Assembly: GCA_963281255.1 (NCBI GenBank)
Contig: OY725503.1
Span: 310,001-374,000 of the forward strand
DNA length: 64,000 nucleotides
Reading direction: 5' to 3'
DNA from: Aphrocallistes beatrix
Lineage: Eukaryota; Porifera; Hexactinellida; Sceptrulophora; Aphrocallistidae
The position numbers were made by a program, and so were the translations under genes. The notes below the pieces were generated by a model that made no database searches, was not told the origin of the DNA, and saw only the letters and a list, made by a program, of their open reading frames with translations. Positions within the stretch are counted from its first letter, which is position 1, and every line of letters starts with the position of its first letter. Of this stretch, positions 1-9,325 are shown in pieces.

Positions 1-8
1 GTTTTCAG

Positions 9-2185
9 GTTCGAATGTGTTTGTAATTAAAGCTTTGGAAAGTGGTTCATTTTCGCTGAATTTCCGACCAACCATTCCTGGCAACTTTAAAGGCGAAGTC
101 ATCATGATCAATCGTGAAACTGGGACTGAACATCATTTTGAGGTTCTGGGTCGATCTTTAGTTCCGGAATCGATGGGAGAGTTGGTGGTATTGTGTCGCG
201 TTGGTGAGCCACAAACCTGTGCCATATCTGTGCCCAACTATTCAGAACGAACAGCCAATTTCACTGCCACCACTAATCTTCAGTTTTCATCTGGACACAA
301 TGCATTCAGTGTTGACCCCAATAGTGTCACAACTTATGAATTACTACTAACACCTTTTCAGAGAGGGACATATACTGGGACCATCGTTTTCGAAGCGGAT
401 GCTCCTCTTGGACATGTGTCACCTAGGTTTGGGAATGTAGACCACCCAGATGGTGTGTCACACCGAGTTTGGTACACTATAAAGGTGTTTGTGAGTCCAG
501 GACCACCTTGCGACACAATTGCAATTAGTAAGCCACTTTTCAGTAAAAACTTGATCGCCATCAAATTGAAAAATCCACACAAAACGAATGTCTTCTCTGC
601 CAAAGTGAATATCGATGGAGAAGGGTTGACAGGACCATTAGGTGTGAAGATTGAACCTGGGGAGCAAACAGTTTTGAATCTCACCTTTTCTCCAATCAGA
701 ACTGGGAGACAGGAAGCTAGTGTAGTCGTAACTGAAACTGAAACTGAAACTACAGGTGATGAGATTTGGTATCAGTTGGAACTTACTGGCACAGATCCAG
801 AACCAATCATTTGTCCAACTTTGGAAAGCCCACTTGGTCAAGAAGCGACACATAGTGTCGTGCTGCACAACCCACTCGACATCACTACCCGCTACGAATG
901 GCGATTGAACCAGTTGGACAATTTTTATGTCTTCAACCAACCACAAACCATCTCTGTGCCACCTCAGAATGAGTTGGAGGTTCAAGTGAGGTTCAAACCC
1001 TCAACTTTGGGAGGTGTTGGACACTCTGCCACTCTTGCATTTGAGTCGAAAGACCTTGGGACACTTTTCTACCACTTGAAAGGTGTCGGTTTGGCGCCTG
1101 GTGAATTGGATTCAGTTCATGTCTATTCTGAAATTGGTTTAAACGCAGCTAAAATTATCCATTTTAAAAACCCAACGAATTCAGATTTATTGGTCGACGT
1201 GAGTTTACCATTAGAGGCAAAGGACACTATGGATCTACTGCTCAAAGATCCCAACCGCATTCCAATTACACCCTTTGGTAACCTAGACATTCCAATATGC
1301 TTCACACCATCAGAAATGACTCATGTGTTGCATGTTCTAAATATAAATGCGAAGTGTGATTTTACAGAAGATCTCCTTATATGGTCATACCCCATTCACG
1401 GACATCCTACCTGCGAAACTCACCAACAATCCAATGCCCCCATCCTCCAATCAGCTTCCAGAGTCCGTACAGAGGTGTGTCTCATCCTGAGACCTGACAA
1501 AAATGTGTCGCAAGTGGGCGTATTCACCTCAGCTCCAACTACGACACATCAGAAAATCAACGAATCACGTAAGCAAGTTGAAAATGTGAAGTTCAGACTA
1601 ACTACGTACAAAAAGGCCACCAATGAATTCAAAACTTTTTTGGAAAGATGTTTGGGTGTGAAATTCATTGGTGCATATCAAGGTGTTGGATCGGACACAA
1701 ACCTTGCTTTCGAGCTAGTATTCTACCCGTATAAAGGTGTGAAAGGAAAGTGTCTCTTTGAAGTGGAGTTTGAAGGCTGTCTGTGGCAGATTATTCTCAA
1801 ACTACATTCGACCCAACCAAATCCAGATGACGTCATCACAATCAAAGCTAAACAAATAGGCGGGAAACCAACCTCCGTGAATTTCAATCTCAACTCTGGT
1901 TGCGACGAAGCGAAATCTTTCACCGCTCACCTTGACGCCAACACAGACCCCGCCTTCAATGTAACACCTTTAAGAGGTGTTTTACCCGCCAAAGGTGCCA
2001 ACGCAACCACCTTTACCGTCAGCTACCACCCAGTTAAATACGGTAGGCCATCACATGGGCTTGTCATCATTGAAACAGATAATATGCTATGGACGTATGC
2101 TCTTAAAGGTGAAACTAGACCCAAGCCAGTTGAAAGTGATACCAAAATTAAGCAAAGTTTACCTCAACTAAATCAAGTCATCTGA
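9..2185 (+). CDS. CFAP47: CFAP47-like ciliary protein, C-terminal exon (partial)
   Basis: This is the last coding exon of a gene that begins before the window. The frame is open from base 1, and a pyrimidine-rich acceptor (gttttcag) ends at position 8, so the exon probably starts at 9; there is no real start codon. About 725 residues are visible, made of repeated beta-rich modules of the ASH/MSP (Ig-like) type. Recurring signatures are hydrophobic-x-F-x-P followed by G-x-y, for example FRPTIPGNFKG near the start, LTPFQRGTYTG and FSPIRTGRQEA. The order of modules and the short segment RVWYTIKVFV resemble the C-terminal half of CFAP47, a large axonemal protein of motile cilia and sperm tails. 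The stop is TGA at 2183. The assignment is by recognised family resemblance; other ASH-repeat ciliary proteins (HYDIN, CFAP65) are less likely. Confidence 0.8.
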
Positions 2186-2253
2186 TATCACTGTTATAAC
2201 TCTCATAGCCTATTCAATATAATCAATTATATATATATTCAAACATTTACAAA

Positions 2254-3857
2254 ATGACTAAAAAAATGATTTTCAACAGTGTTTTCCATTTATTATTATT
2301 TATCGTGAAGTTACCTTTCACTTCTATCCGATTTGTTTACAGATCGTTTGTTTATATTTGCTTTTCGTTGCCTATAAAAGGCGGAAAGTTTATTTGGGGT
2401 AGAGTTGGTAATGTGTACGACAGAGTGAAGAGGTGGAAATATGGCCGTAAAGAGGAGGAGAAGGAGGAAGTCATTGAAGGGGCAGATGCAGACGACCAGG
2501 TAAGTTCTAAATATAGTAACAAAGGTGTTTACCCCACCTATACCAGGAATGTGTTGCGTCATTTCCTGTTTAGCCATTTTGGGCGGGGAATCCATATAAA
2601 TTTGGGGTCCAGACTATAAATAGAAAAGACCCCAGGTAAAAGTGGCATTAAAGAAGTCTTAATAGTACTCACTTTGATTGGATAGTACATTGCAAATGCA
2701 TCTGTTTTTGTCTGAAAATGATCCAATTATAGAATCTAAAAAGTATAATTATAGATTCAGGTTTGTGTTTTGGAGCGAATTTGTGGAATTAAAATACAAA
2801 CAAAATACTTAGAACAACAAATAAACACGATAATGGTTAATTAACTGCACTGACCAATCAGCATTGATCTTATCTAGACTTTAGTGACTACGAATTTAAC
2901 TCTTGCTCAGATACGACCTCCCAGTCCCAATTTGAGGAAACGTAGGATCAGCAGTAGCTCCGATTATTCTGTCGATTTGTCTCTCCATATGGCTGAAGGG
3001 ACACGCGACTATGGAGGAAGGAAGGACAGCTGTCCTGACCTCTACCCTCGACATTCACAAGGTACGTAAGTGAGGAGGCGTGCTTTCAATAGGAACAAAA
3101 TAATAAAATTTTCTCTTTTTTGATTGGCTAATTTCAAATCAAAGAAACTGAGTTGAATACTGAACTGCATAGCAAATGGCTAACGTTGATTGGTGTAGAT
3201 TAGAATCACTAGGACTTCAGTCGATTATTTAATCGGTTTTATCAAATATTTTGGTTCTAGCACGTAGTCGCCCGTCTTCTCGTCTTAGCACCGTTACTCG
3301 TCCAATAAAGCACTCTCGTAGCCATGACAACATATTGGACGCAAAGGAATCCGACAGTCCCTTTAAATACCGAAGTTTTGAGAAGATTACAGACGATAGT
3401 GGTGAGCAATATTTTAGAAATAAAATAAAATTTTATTGTTATCTGCGAGGAGATTGGTTGTCCTACAAATTCTCCTTCTTTGTATTCCTTGTGCATATTC
3501 TAAAAATAGATGCCATAGGTTCTCATAGGCTTCTAGCTGATTGGGTACTACTAAGAGTTTAAATTTAGTTATGAAATCCAATCATTTCATTTCTGATATA
3601 TTTATATGGGAATATTAGAGCTATTTTTAGACTCAAACTGAAGATTTACTCATCTAGTTATTTTTAATTTAGATATAAAATCTAAAATTCCGATTCTGGT
3701 TACCCAGGCAACCGCGGAATTTTCTCCAACCAAAGTTAGTCCTGAAACACCGGAACCAAGGGCCGACACACCAGATTCTTTTGTGGACGTTTCGGAACCC
3801 CAATCACCTCTGATTTCTCCTGATTTCGATCCTAGTTTAGGTAAAGAAGACAGTTGA
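2254..3857 (+). CDS. Unrecognised 4-exon protein with N-terminal membrane hairpin
   Basis: I do not recognise this gene. Four exons join in phase: 2254-2499, 2911-3061, 3261-3401 and 3673-3857, giving 240 residues with stop TGA at 3855. Donors are gtaagt, gtacgt and gtgagc; acceptors are cttgctcag, ggttctag and atttag. Residues about 6-41 are hydrophobic and aromatic with a central charged break, like a re-entrant membrane hairpin or two short transmembrane segments. A basic Lys/Arg/Glu stretch follows, then a low-complexity tail rich in Ser, Arg, Asp and Pro with phosphorylation-like SP and TP sites (SPN, SPTK, TPDS). It could be an ER- or vesicle-anchored cytosolic scaffold. The last exon could instead splice at gtaaag (3841) to an exon I cannot find. 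A copy of a promoter-like repeat lies in intron 1. Confidence 0.55.
2540..2636 (+). repeat. Dispersed promoter-like repeat, copy 1
   Basis: It contains CATTTTGGGCGGGGAA, then TGGGGTCC, CTATAAATAGAA and GACCCCAGGT. The GGGGTC and GACCCC parts are complementary and flank the TATA-like motif. It lies in intron 1 of the 4-exon gene at 2254. Related copies are at 5901-5993 and 30891-30968. Confidence 0.65.
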
Positions 3858-4076
3858 GACCTTTTTTAGTGTTTTTGTTTGTGTTTAGGTTTTTAGAATA
3901 TGTGCATATTGCATTTTTGCTTTTTATTAACTTCAATCATTGTAATAATACAAATCCACCATTTGGCTGTATGTAACTATGACCTTTTTGACATAATATT
4001 CATAATTTGTCTATCAAATGGATTTACTCTCCATTACCTACGAAGATGTTAATTTAGTTATGTAGCTTTATGTTGC

Positions 4077-4082
4077 AATAAA
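4077..4082 (+). terminator. Candidate polyadenylation signal AATAAA
   Basis: A canonical AATAAA lies about 220 bases after the stop codon of the 4-exon gene that ends at 3857, on the same strand, before the MITE at 4415. Usage is inferred from position only. Confidence 0.35.
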
Positions 4083-4414
4083 GTTTGCTTAGGTAACTTA
4101 AGAAGGATATATTTGCATACAGGTTCAAAAGTACGCTATCAATTATGAATAAATTGGATATATTTAAATTAATTGGAAAATGGTGAGCTCATATGATGCC
4201 TTTTATGAAAAAAAGTGGTCCTTTAATAAAGCTTGGTCATCTGTGGGCGTAGCAAACTTTATTCATGTTCGACAAATCAAATATGTTGATGGCTATCTCA
4301 ACCACCATTTTGCTTTTTCTGATTGTTGTTTGCCACCACTTCACAGGAATTTGGTAGTTTATCGTTAAGTTAAGACCACTAAACGACCAGGTTTGTCGAA
4401 AACTGATGCTTATA

Positions 4415-4587
4415 CAGTGCAATTCGCTTATTAGCAACTCCCTTATTAGCAATATTGCTCTATTAGCAACCAATTTTCAGGTCCCAGGTGAAGATTTTTT
4501 GTTAATTCTGTTCCCTTATTAGCAACTTTGCGTATTAACAACAATTTTATGAGCAAAACTCGAGTTGCTAATAAGCGAGTTCGACTG
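4415..4587. mobile_element. Palindromic MITE, family C (CAGT..AATTCGCTTATTAGCAAC ends)
   Basis: The ends are inverted copies: CAGTGCAATTCGCTTATTAGC on the left and the complement ending ATAAGCGAGTTCGACTG on the right, with an internal GTTCCC-TTATTAGCAAC repeat. A second copy lies at 14511-14668. The size, lack of coding capacity, CAGT terminus and TA-rich flanks suggest a pogo/Tigger-type MITE. The apparent N-terminus of the downstream esterase frame runs through this element and is probably not coding there. Confidence 0.75.
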
Positions 4588-4627
4588 TACAAATGTAAAC
4601 TGTTTTTCAAATCTATACGTTTTTTAG

Positions 4628-5787
4628 ATCGCTCGACTCAAGTATATCAATTCAAAAGTCTATATTGGTACCAATGTTTGTTCGTACACCACTCAGTTGA
4701 GAAAAATGATGATGTGTCGCTAGTAGGGGATTTCAACGGGTGGAACATCTCTTCACACAAAATGTCCCTTTGCCCTGAAGGCTATGTCTTGTCGGTTGAT
4801 CTTCTGTCAGGCCGCTACGAATACAAGTTCTACTCAAATGGAAATTTCTTCAATGATGCACACAATCCACATGTATCACAAGTTTTCGAAAACTCAGTTA
4901 TATATGTGAATACAGATTCGAAAAATGATCATGCCCCCAATGAACTTGAACATCCACAGTTTGAATATTCACGTTTAAATTCGACATTTTTTCATTTCCA
5001 AATTCGCAAACCACCCATCAATGGTCTGTTGAAATCATTCGGGGTGTTAGAAAGGCCACTCTATATATATCTACCACCTAACTATAAGGACCAATCGAAA
5101 AGGTTTCCCGTTATATATGCTCATGATGGTCAAAGCCTATTTTCTTCTGGAATCCATGGTTGGCATTTAGATGGAATGTTAGACGATCTTTGGTCGAATG
5201 GAGTTGTCATGGAATTCATTCTGATCGCTGTGCCTAATGGAGATGACATCCAACCCGGGCATCGTATCAAGGAATATTGCCCGCGTAATTTCAACCAATC
5301 AAATCCATTCCTTGAGTACATTGTTGAGGTTGTGAAACCGTGCATTGACACTAACTACCGCACAGTTCCAGATGCATCACATACCTTTACACTCGGTTCG
5401 TCGCTAGGCGGGCTTTTCTCTTTCTACCTTGCGACTACAAAGCCTAAAGTGTTTTCAGGCGCCATTTGTATTGCACCATCACTTTGGTTTCATGACGAAT
5501 ATGATTTCTCAGCTTTCGACTTTATGGAACTAACACGCAATAAGGAACCAATGTGTAGGCTATATTTAGATAGTGGCAGGGGGGAGGAGGACAATTTCTA
5601 TGTCACTCGTTCGATGGCAGAGACTTTGGGCGATTTAGATTGGATCCCAGACAAGGATTTTATGTACCGCTTGGACACATCTGAGCCAATTGAAGTGGAT
5701 GATTATAAAACAACGCATCATCATCACCTATGGAGGGAACGAATCCCAGCTGCTCTGAATTTCATTTTGTCACCTCTACAGGATTGA
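4628..5787 (+). CDS. Esterase with N-terminal CBM48/E-set domain and Fes-like alpha/beta hydrolase
   Basis: The frame ends with TGA at 5785 and encodes about 386 residues from 4628. Residues about 15-95 look like a CBM48/AMPK-glycogen-binding E-set domain (VSLVGDFNGWN, then a GRYEYKFY strand). From about residue 115 it resembles the esterase D/enterochelin-esterase (Fes) family: RPLYIYLPPNY, FPVIYAHDGQSLF, then the nucleophile elbow G-S-S-L-G-G (Ser codon at 5401), and a late His-rich segment (HHHHLW) that may supply the catalytic His. The same CBM48-hydrolase order occurs in bacterial Fes-like esterases. The start is uncertain: no ATG lies between the upstream MITE and the conserved part. 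A likely acceptor (gttttttag) ends at 4627, so the first exon or exons are missing or unresolved. The substrate is unknown. Confidence 0.7.
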
Positions 5788-6229
5788 AGAATATTCGTGA
5801 GATTTGTATATTTAGAATTTGAATGGATTTAGCTATGGTTGTTTTTAATTTCAATTTAAATACGTTCCCCTACCTTAAAAACGAAATAATAGAACCATGG
5901 ATTTTGCTAATTCATTTCCCGTTAAGTCATTTTGGGCGGGGAAACCTTAGAAATGTGGGGTCCATGTTTCTATAAATAGAATGGACCCCAGGTCATTAGC
6001 GGTTAATTAAATATTTAAACGCTACAACTTAGTTTAGTGGTTCCCAGCTTGGGGTCTCGATTGACCCCTTAGTGGTCCACATAATATAGGAAAATCGCTA
6101 TAGGTGGTCCATAGCAAAAAAAAACGGTTGAAAGCCACTGACTTAGTTTATCTGAACCTGATTCTCTTCGAGTTTCTTAGCTTTGATGTACTTTTTCCAC
6201 AACTCGCTGTTTGGAAATACAGTCGACTC
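5788..6229. other. Intergenic region with one promoter-like repeat
   Basis: There is no supportable gene here. It contains copy 2 of the TTTTGGGCGGGG/TATAAATA repeat at about 5901-5993 (listed separately). A short frame at 6104-6292 runs into the MITE and has no coding signature. Confidence 0.5.
5901..5993 (+). repeat. Dispersed promoter-like repeat, copy 2
   Basis: It has the same order of motifs as copy 1: TTTTGCTAA, CATTTCCCGTTAAG, TTTTGGGCGGGGAAACC, TGGGGTCCATG, CTATAAATAGA and GGACCCCAGGT. It lies between the esterase and SLC25A11. Confidence 0.65.
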
Positions 6230-6390
6230 CGCTTAATAGGGTCACATCAGTCGGAGGACATTTTGGCCCGATTAAGCGGAGAACCCAATTAACCGAAAAT
6301 ATTTTGTATTAGCTTCTATGTGTGAGAGCTATTCCGGTCCTGCCAAAAGTGGTCCGATTAAACAGTGATCCTATTACGCAGAGTCGACTG
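6230..6390. mobile_element. Palindromic MITE, family A (CAGTCGACTCCGCTTAAT ends), copy 1
   Basis: The ends are CAGTCGACTCCGCTTAATAG and its inverted counterpart ending GCAGAGTCGACTG, with internal GCCCGATTAAGCGGAGA and GGTCCTGCCAAAAGTGG. It is non-coding. Full-length relatives are at 8116-8650 (interrupted) and 17541-17694; shorter relatives are at 12600-12662 and 25642-25782. Confidence 0.8.
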
Positions 6391-6397
6391 TGTACTT

Positions 6398-6481
6398 CCA
6401 TAGCCTACTACATATAAGGCATCACAGTAACTTGCATAAATCCGCAAGTTACTGTGATGCCTTATATGGAGTAGGCTATGG
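6398..6481. repeat. Near-perfect 38-bp inverted repeat (hairpin)
   Basis: The left arm (6398-6435) begins CCATAGCCTACTACATATAA. The right arm (6444-6481) is its near-exact complement, ending GGAGTAGGCTATGG, with an 8-base loop. It starts 8 bases after a MITE and ends 43 bases before the SLC25A11 ATG, so it could form a stem in that 5'UTR. Whether it is a MITE or a transcript structure is not clear. Confidence 0.75.
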
Positions 6482-6524
6482 TACTTCTTACTAAACCTCT
6501 TTTATACCTAATTATTAGTATTGA

Positions 6525-7848
6525 ATGTCCCAACCAGTTCCCAAACCTGTCAATTTCCTCTTCGGAGGTGTTGCTGGGATGGGCGCCACATTAGTGGTGC
6601 AGCCACTCGACCTTCTAAAGAACAGACTCCAGCTTACTGGAGAAGGTGGAGGTGAGAAAATGTATAAAAACACTTTCGACGCGTTTCTAAAAATAGCCCG
6701 AGCAGAGGGTATACTGGGGATGTGGAATGGGATTTCAGCTGGGTTGTTACGTCAAGCCACCTACACCACCACACGAATGGGAATATTCACGAGTCTGCTC
6801 GATTACTACCAATCACGTGAAGGGAAACCTCCCAGCTTACTCTCCAAGGTTATTCCATGTAATGTAGTGTATTGATAGAGAATATATGAACAAAATTGTT
6901 AAAATTGAGATACTTTCCAACTTAGAAAACTTCCCTGAATTTTGAAGCAAAACTAATAGATGCTAGTTATTTTGCAAATTTATTCGTTATTAAATAAAAT
7001 TTAGGCATATCCCTGCGATTCTTGAACCAGATTATTCATATTTTCACACCTTTATTACATACAAATGGATCAATGGACACATTGATCGAAATTCCTGATT
7101 GGTTGAAAAGTATAATTCTGAATCTTTCAAATCAAAATATGTGATTTGCCGTCATTTGGGATGCAATATTTTCAGATGAAACGGACCAATCATTTAATCG
7201 CTATTGCTATGGGCGCCAGACTTTCCAATTATAGAAAGTTTATAAATAGAACTCTTCTAGGGAGGGATGGCACTGGTGGCGGGAGGTGTTGGCGCGTTTG
7301 TAGGCACCCCAGCTGATCTCACACTGATACGAATGACCGCAGACGGCAGACTCCCAGAACACCAAAGAAGGAACTATAAAAACGCATTCCAAGGGTTAGC
7401 AAGGATCTCCAGGGAAGAAGGGGTTACTAAAATGTGGAATGGATGGCGGCCAACAGTAATGAGGGCTATAGTAGTGAACGTTGCTCAGCTAGTGTCTTAT
7501 TCACAAGCCAAGCAATCTCTCCTGGAGACCTCCTACTTCCGGGACAACTTATTCTGCCACTTTGTGGCGTCAATGTTCTCAGGACTCTTGACAACTTTAG
7601 CTTCGATGCCGGTCGACATTTGTAAAACTCGAATCCAGAACCAAAAGCCTCTTCCAGATGGAACTTTTTTTTATAAGAATTCGTTCGATGTTTTCACAAA
7701 AGTTGTCCGAAAAGAAGGATTTTTCAGCTTGTGGAAAGGATTTCTTCCTTACTACGCTAGAATAGGACCACACACAGTGCTAACTTTTATATTTTTAGAA
7801 CAGATGCGGATTTGGTATCGCTATTTTAAGTACGGCGATTCTGCATAG
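6525..7848 (+). CDS. SLC25A11: Mitochondrial 2-oxoglutarate/malate carrier
   Basis: The gene has two exons, 6525-6848 and 7261-7848, joined in phase 0 to give 303 residues, close to the family's usual length. The donor is gttatt (weak) and the acceptor is aactcttctag. It is an inner-membrane exchanger of 2-oxoglutarate for malate and is part of the malate-aspartate shuttle. Three carrier repeats are visible with their signatures: PLDLLKNR (about residue 27), PADLTLIR (about 124, a variant of P-x-D/E-x-x-K/R that this carrier family shows) and PVDICKTR (about 220). Each is followed by an EG-x-x-x-x-W/L-W segment. Strong OGC markers are NFLFGGVAGMGAT, RQATYTTTRMGI, IRMTADGRLP and the C-terminal GPHTVLTFIFLEQ. 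A hairpin sits just upstream. Confidence 0.95.
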
Positions 7849-8115
7849 TTTCAATATGAATTGACAACTATTTTTATTTCTTCTTAATTTAGAATCACTT
7901 AGATTTGATTTGATTTTCAAATTAGTTGTACATTACTACATTACGCTATATTCATATCGGCTGTTTGTAGTATATCATTTCGATTTCAACAAATTCTTCG
8001 TTCAATTTCGTCCAAATGGATTCATAGATAGACAAAGGGATTAATAAATCCAAATTTATTGTCCTACATACACGTGCTCTCTCATTTATTTATTCACTGT
8101 CCTATTTAATAATTA
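7849..8115. other. SLC25A11 3' flank
   Basis: AT-rich 3' flank up to the next MITE; no gene or repeat is recognised. Confidence 0.4.
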
Positions 8116-8650
8116 CAATCGACTCTGTTTGATTGGGTCAACGCTTAATCGGGCCACTTTTGGCAGGACCGGAATAGTTCTCACACATATAAGCTAATAC
8201 AAAATATTTTCGGTCACTAGGGTTCTCCGCTTAATCGGGCCAAAATGTCCTCTGACCGATGTGACCCTATTAAGGGCATGCCTAATTTCCGGGACGGGAC
8301 GGGACCGTCCCGAAAATTAGGCATCTTAACCCGTCCCGTCCCGGAAATTAGGTACCTTTTCTGTCCCGTTCCGGAGATTAGGCATCTTGACTCGTCCCGT
8401 CCCGGAAATTAGGCATGCCCCCTTATTAATAATATGTGGTGGTGTCCTACCACACATTCTGTTTTCATCGATGTCAGTTAGATTCAACTCATACTGAATG
8501 GTCACATCAGTCAAAGGACATTTTGCCCCGATTAAGCGGATAACCCTATGAACCGAAAATATTTTGTATTAGCTTCTATGTGTGAGAGCTATTCCGGTCC
8601 TGCCAAAAGTGGCCCGATTAAACAGTGGTCCTATTAAGCGGAGTCGACTG
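8116..8650. mobile_element. MITE family A copy 2, interrupted by another element
   Basis: The outer ends (CAATCGACTC... and ...GGAGTCGACTG) and the inner segments match family A. The element is split after GTGACCCTATTAA (about 8272) by a GGGCATGCCTAATTTCC element (8274-8424). A further unmatched stretch, about 8425-8500, precedes the family A right half beginning near GTCACATCAG. It is an insertion within an insertion. Confidence 0.7.
8274..8424. mobile_element. GGGCATGCC palindromic element, copy 1
   Basis: The left end is GGGCATGCCTAATTTCCGGG and the right end is CCCGGAAATTAGGCATGCCC. Between them are tandem CCGTCCCG-GAAATTAGG units (about four). It is inserted into the family A MITE. A second copy lies at 43919-44009. 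Confidence 0.75.
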
Positions 8651-9325
8651 TATCTAAACAATCTCTCAATGGATTCGAGATAAGAGCTATCTCATTTATC
8701 AAAGTGAATTCGTCCACTGTAATATCAGATCATTGAAATCCTCTGTTCCATATCTCCATAATCCATTGTACTCGTTCGGAATTGTTAGAATTCTGTATAG
8801 ACATATGGAAGTTTCATAATCTACGATCAACCATCACTGGTAGAACTTCGTGGGGGGTCTACAATGTTAAATATGATTCGTAAAAGCTATTGACGTCGTT
8901 GTTGTGTTCGAATGTCATAGGAGAGATTTGCACATTGTAAAAGGAGCTGAGTTTAGCAATATTTATGACAACAAAGCTATTGATGCGATTACAAATTTCG
9001 ATACGACAGCAACTTCTTGTATTTCTAAATTCTTTAATTAACCCACCGCATTTCCGTCTACAACTTAGACGCAAGCTAACATGCACCTACACACTTAATT
9101 CATTGGTTAATTTATTGAATTCCTATGGCGCTATATCGTTGCTATGCATATTTGTTTAGACACACCATCGTCAGTGTTTTGAATAGAACTTTCATAAAGC
9201 TTTCCACATAAGCTTACGACGAACAAAAGATTTGGTTTTGAAACTTTACTCCAGACTAAACAAGTAGGATTCCAACTTAACTATATAACCCAGCTTTCTG
9301 TTAGGATATTTATTATTACTTAGAA
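8651..9325. other. Upstream region of the AP180/PICALM gene
   Basis: Short frames occur on both strands (for example 8859-9086 minus and 8965-9159 plus), but none shows a conserved pattern, splice support or codon bias. It probably holds the promoter and 5'UTR of the gene starting at 9326; no individual site can be supported. Confidence 0.4.

Noticed and set aside
4528..4627. N-terminal extension of the esterase frame
   Set aside because: The frame passes through the end of a family C MITE that has a copy elsewhere; the frame there is chance.
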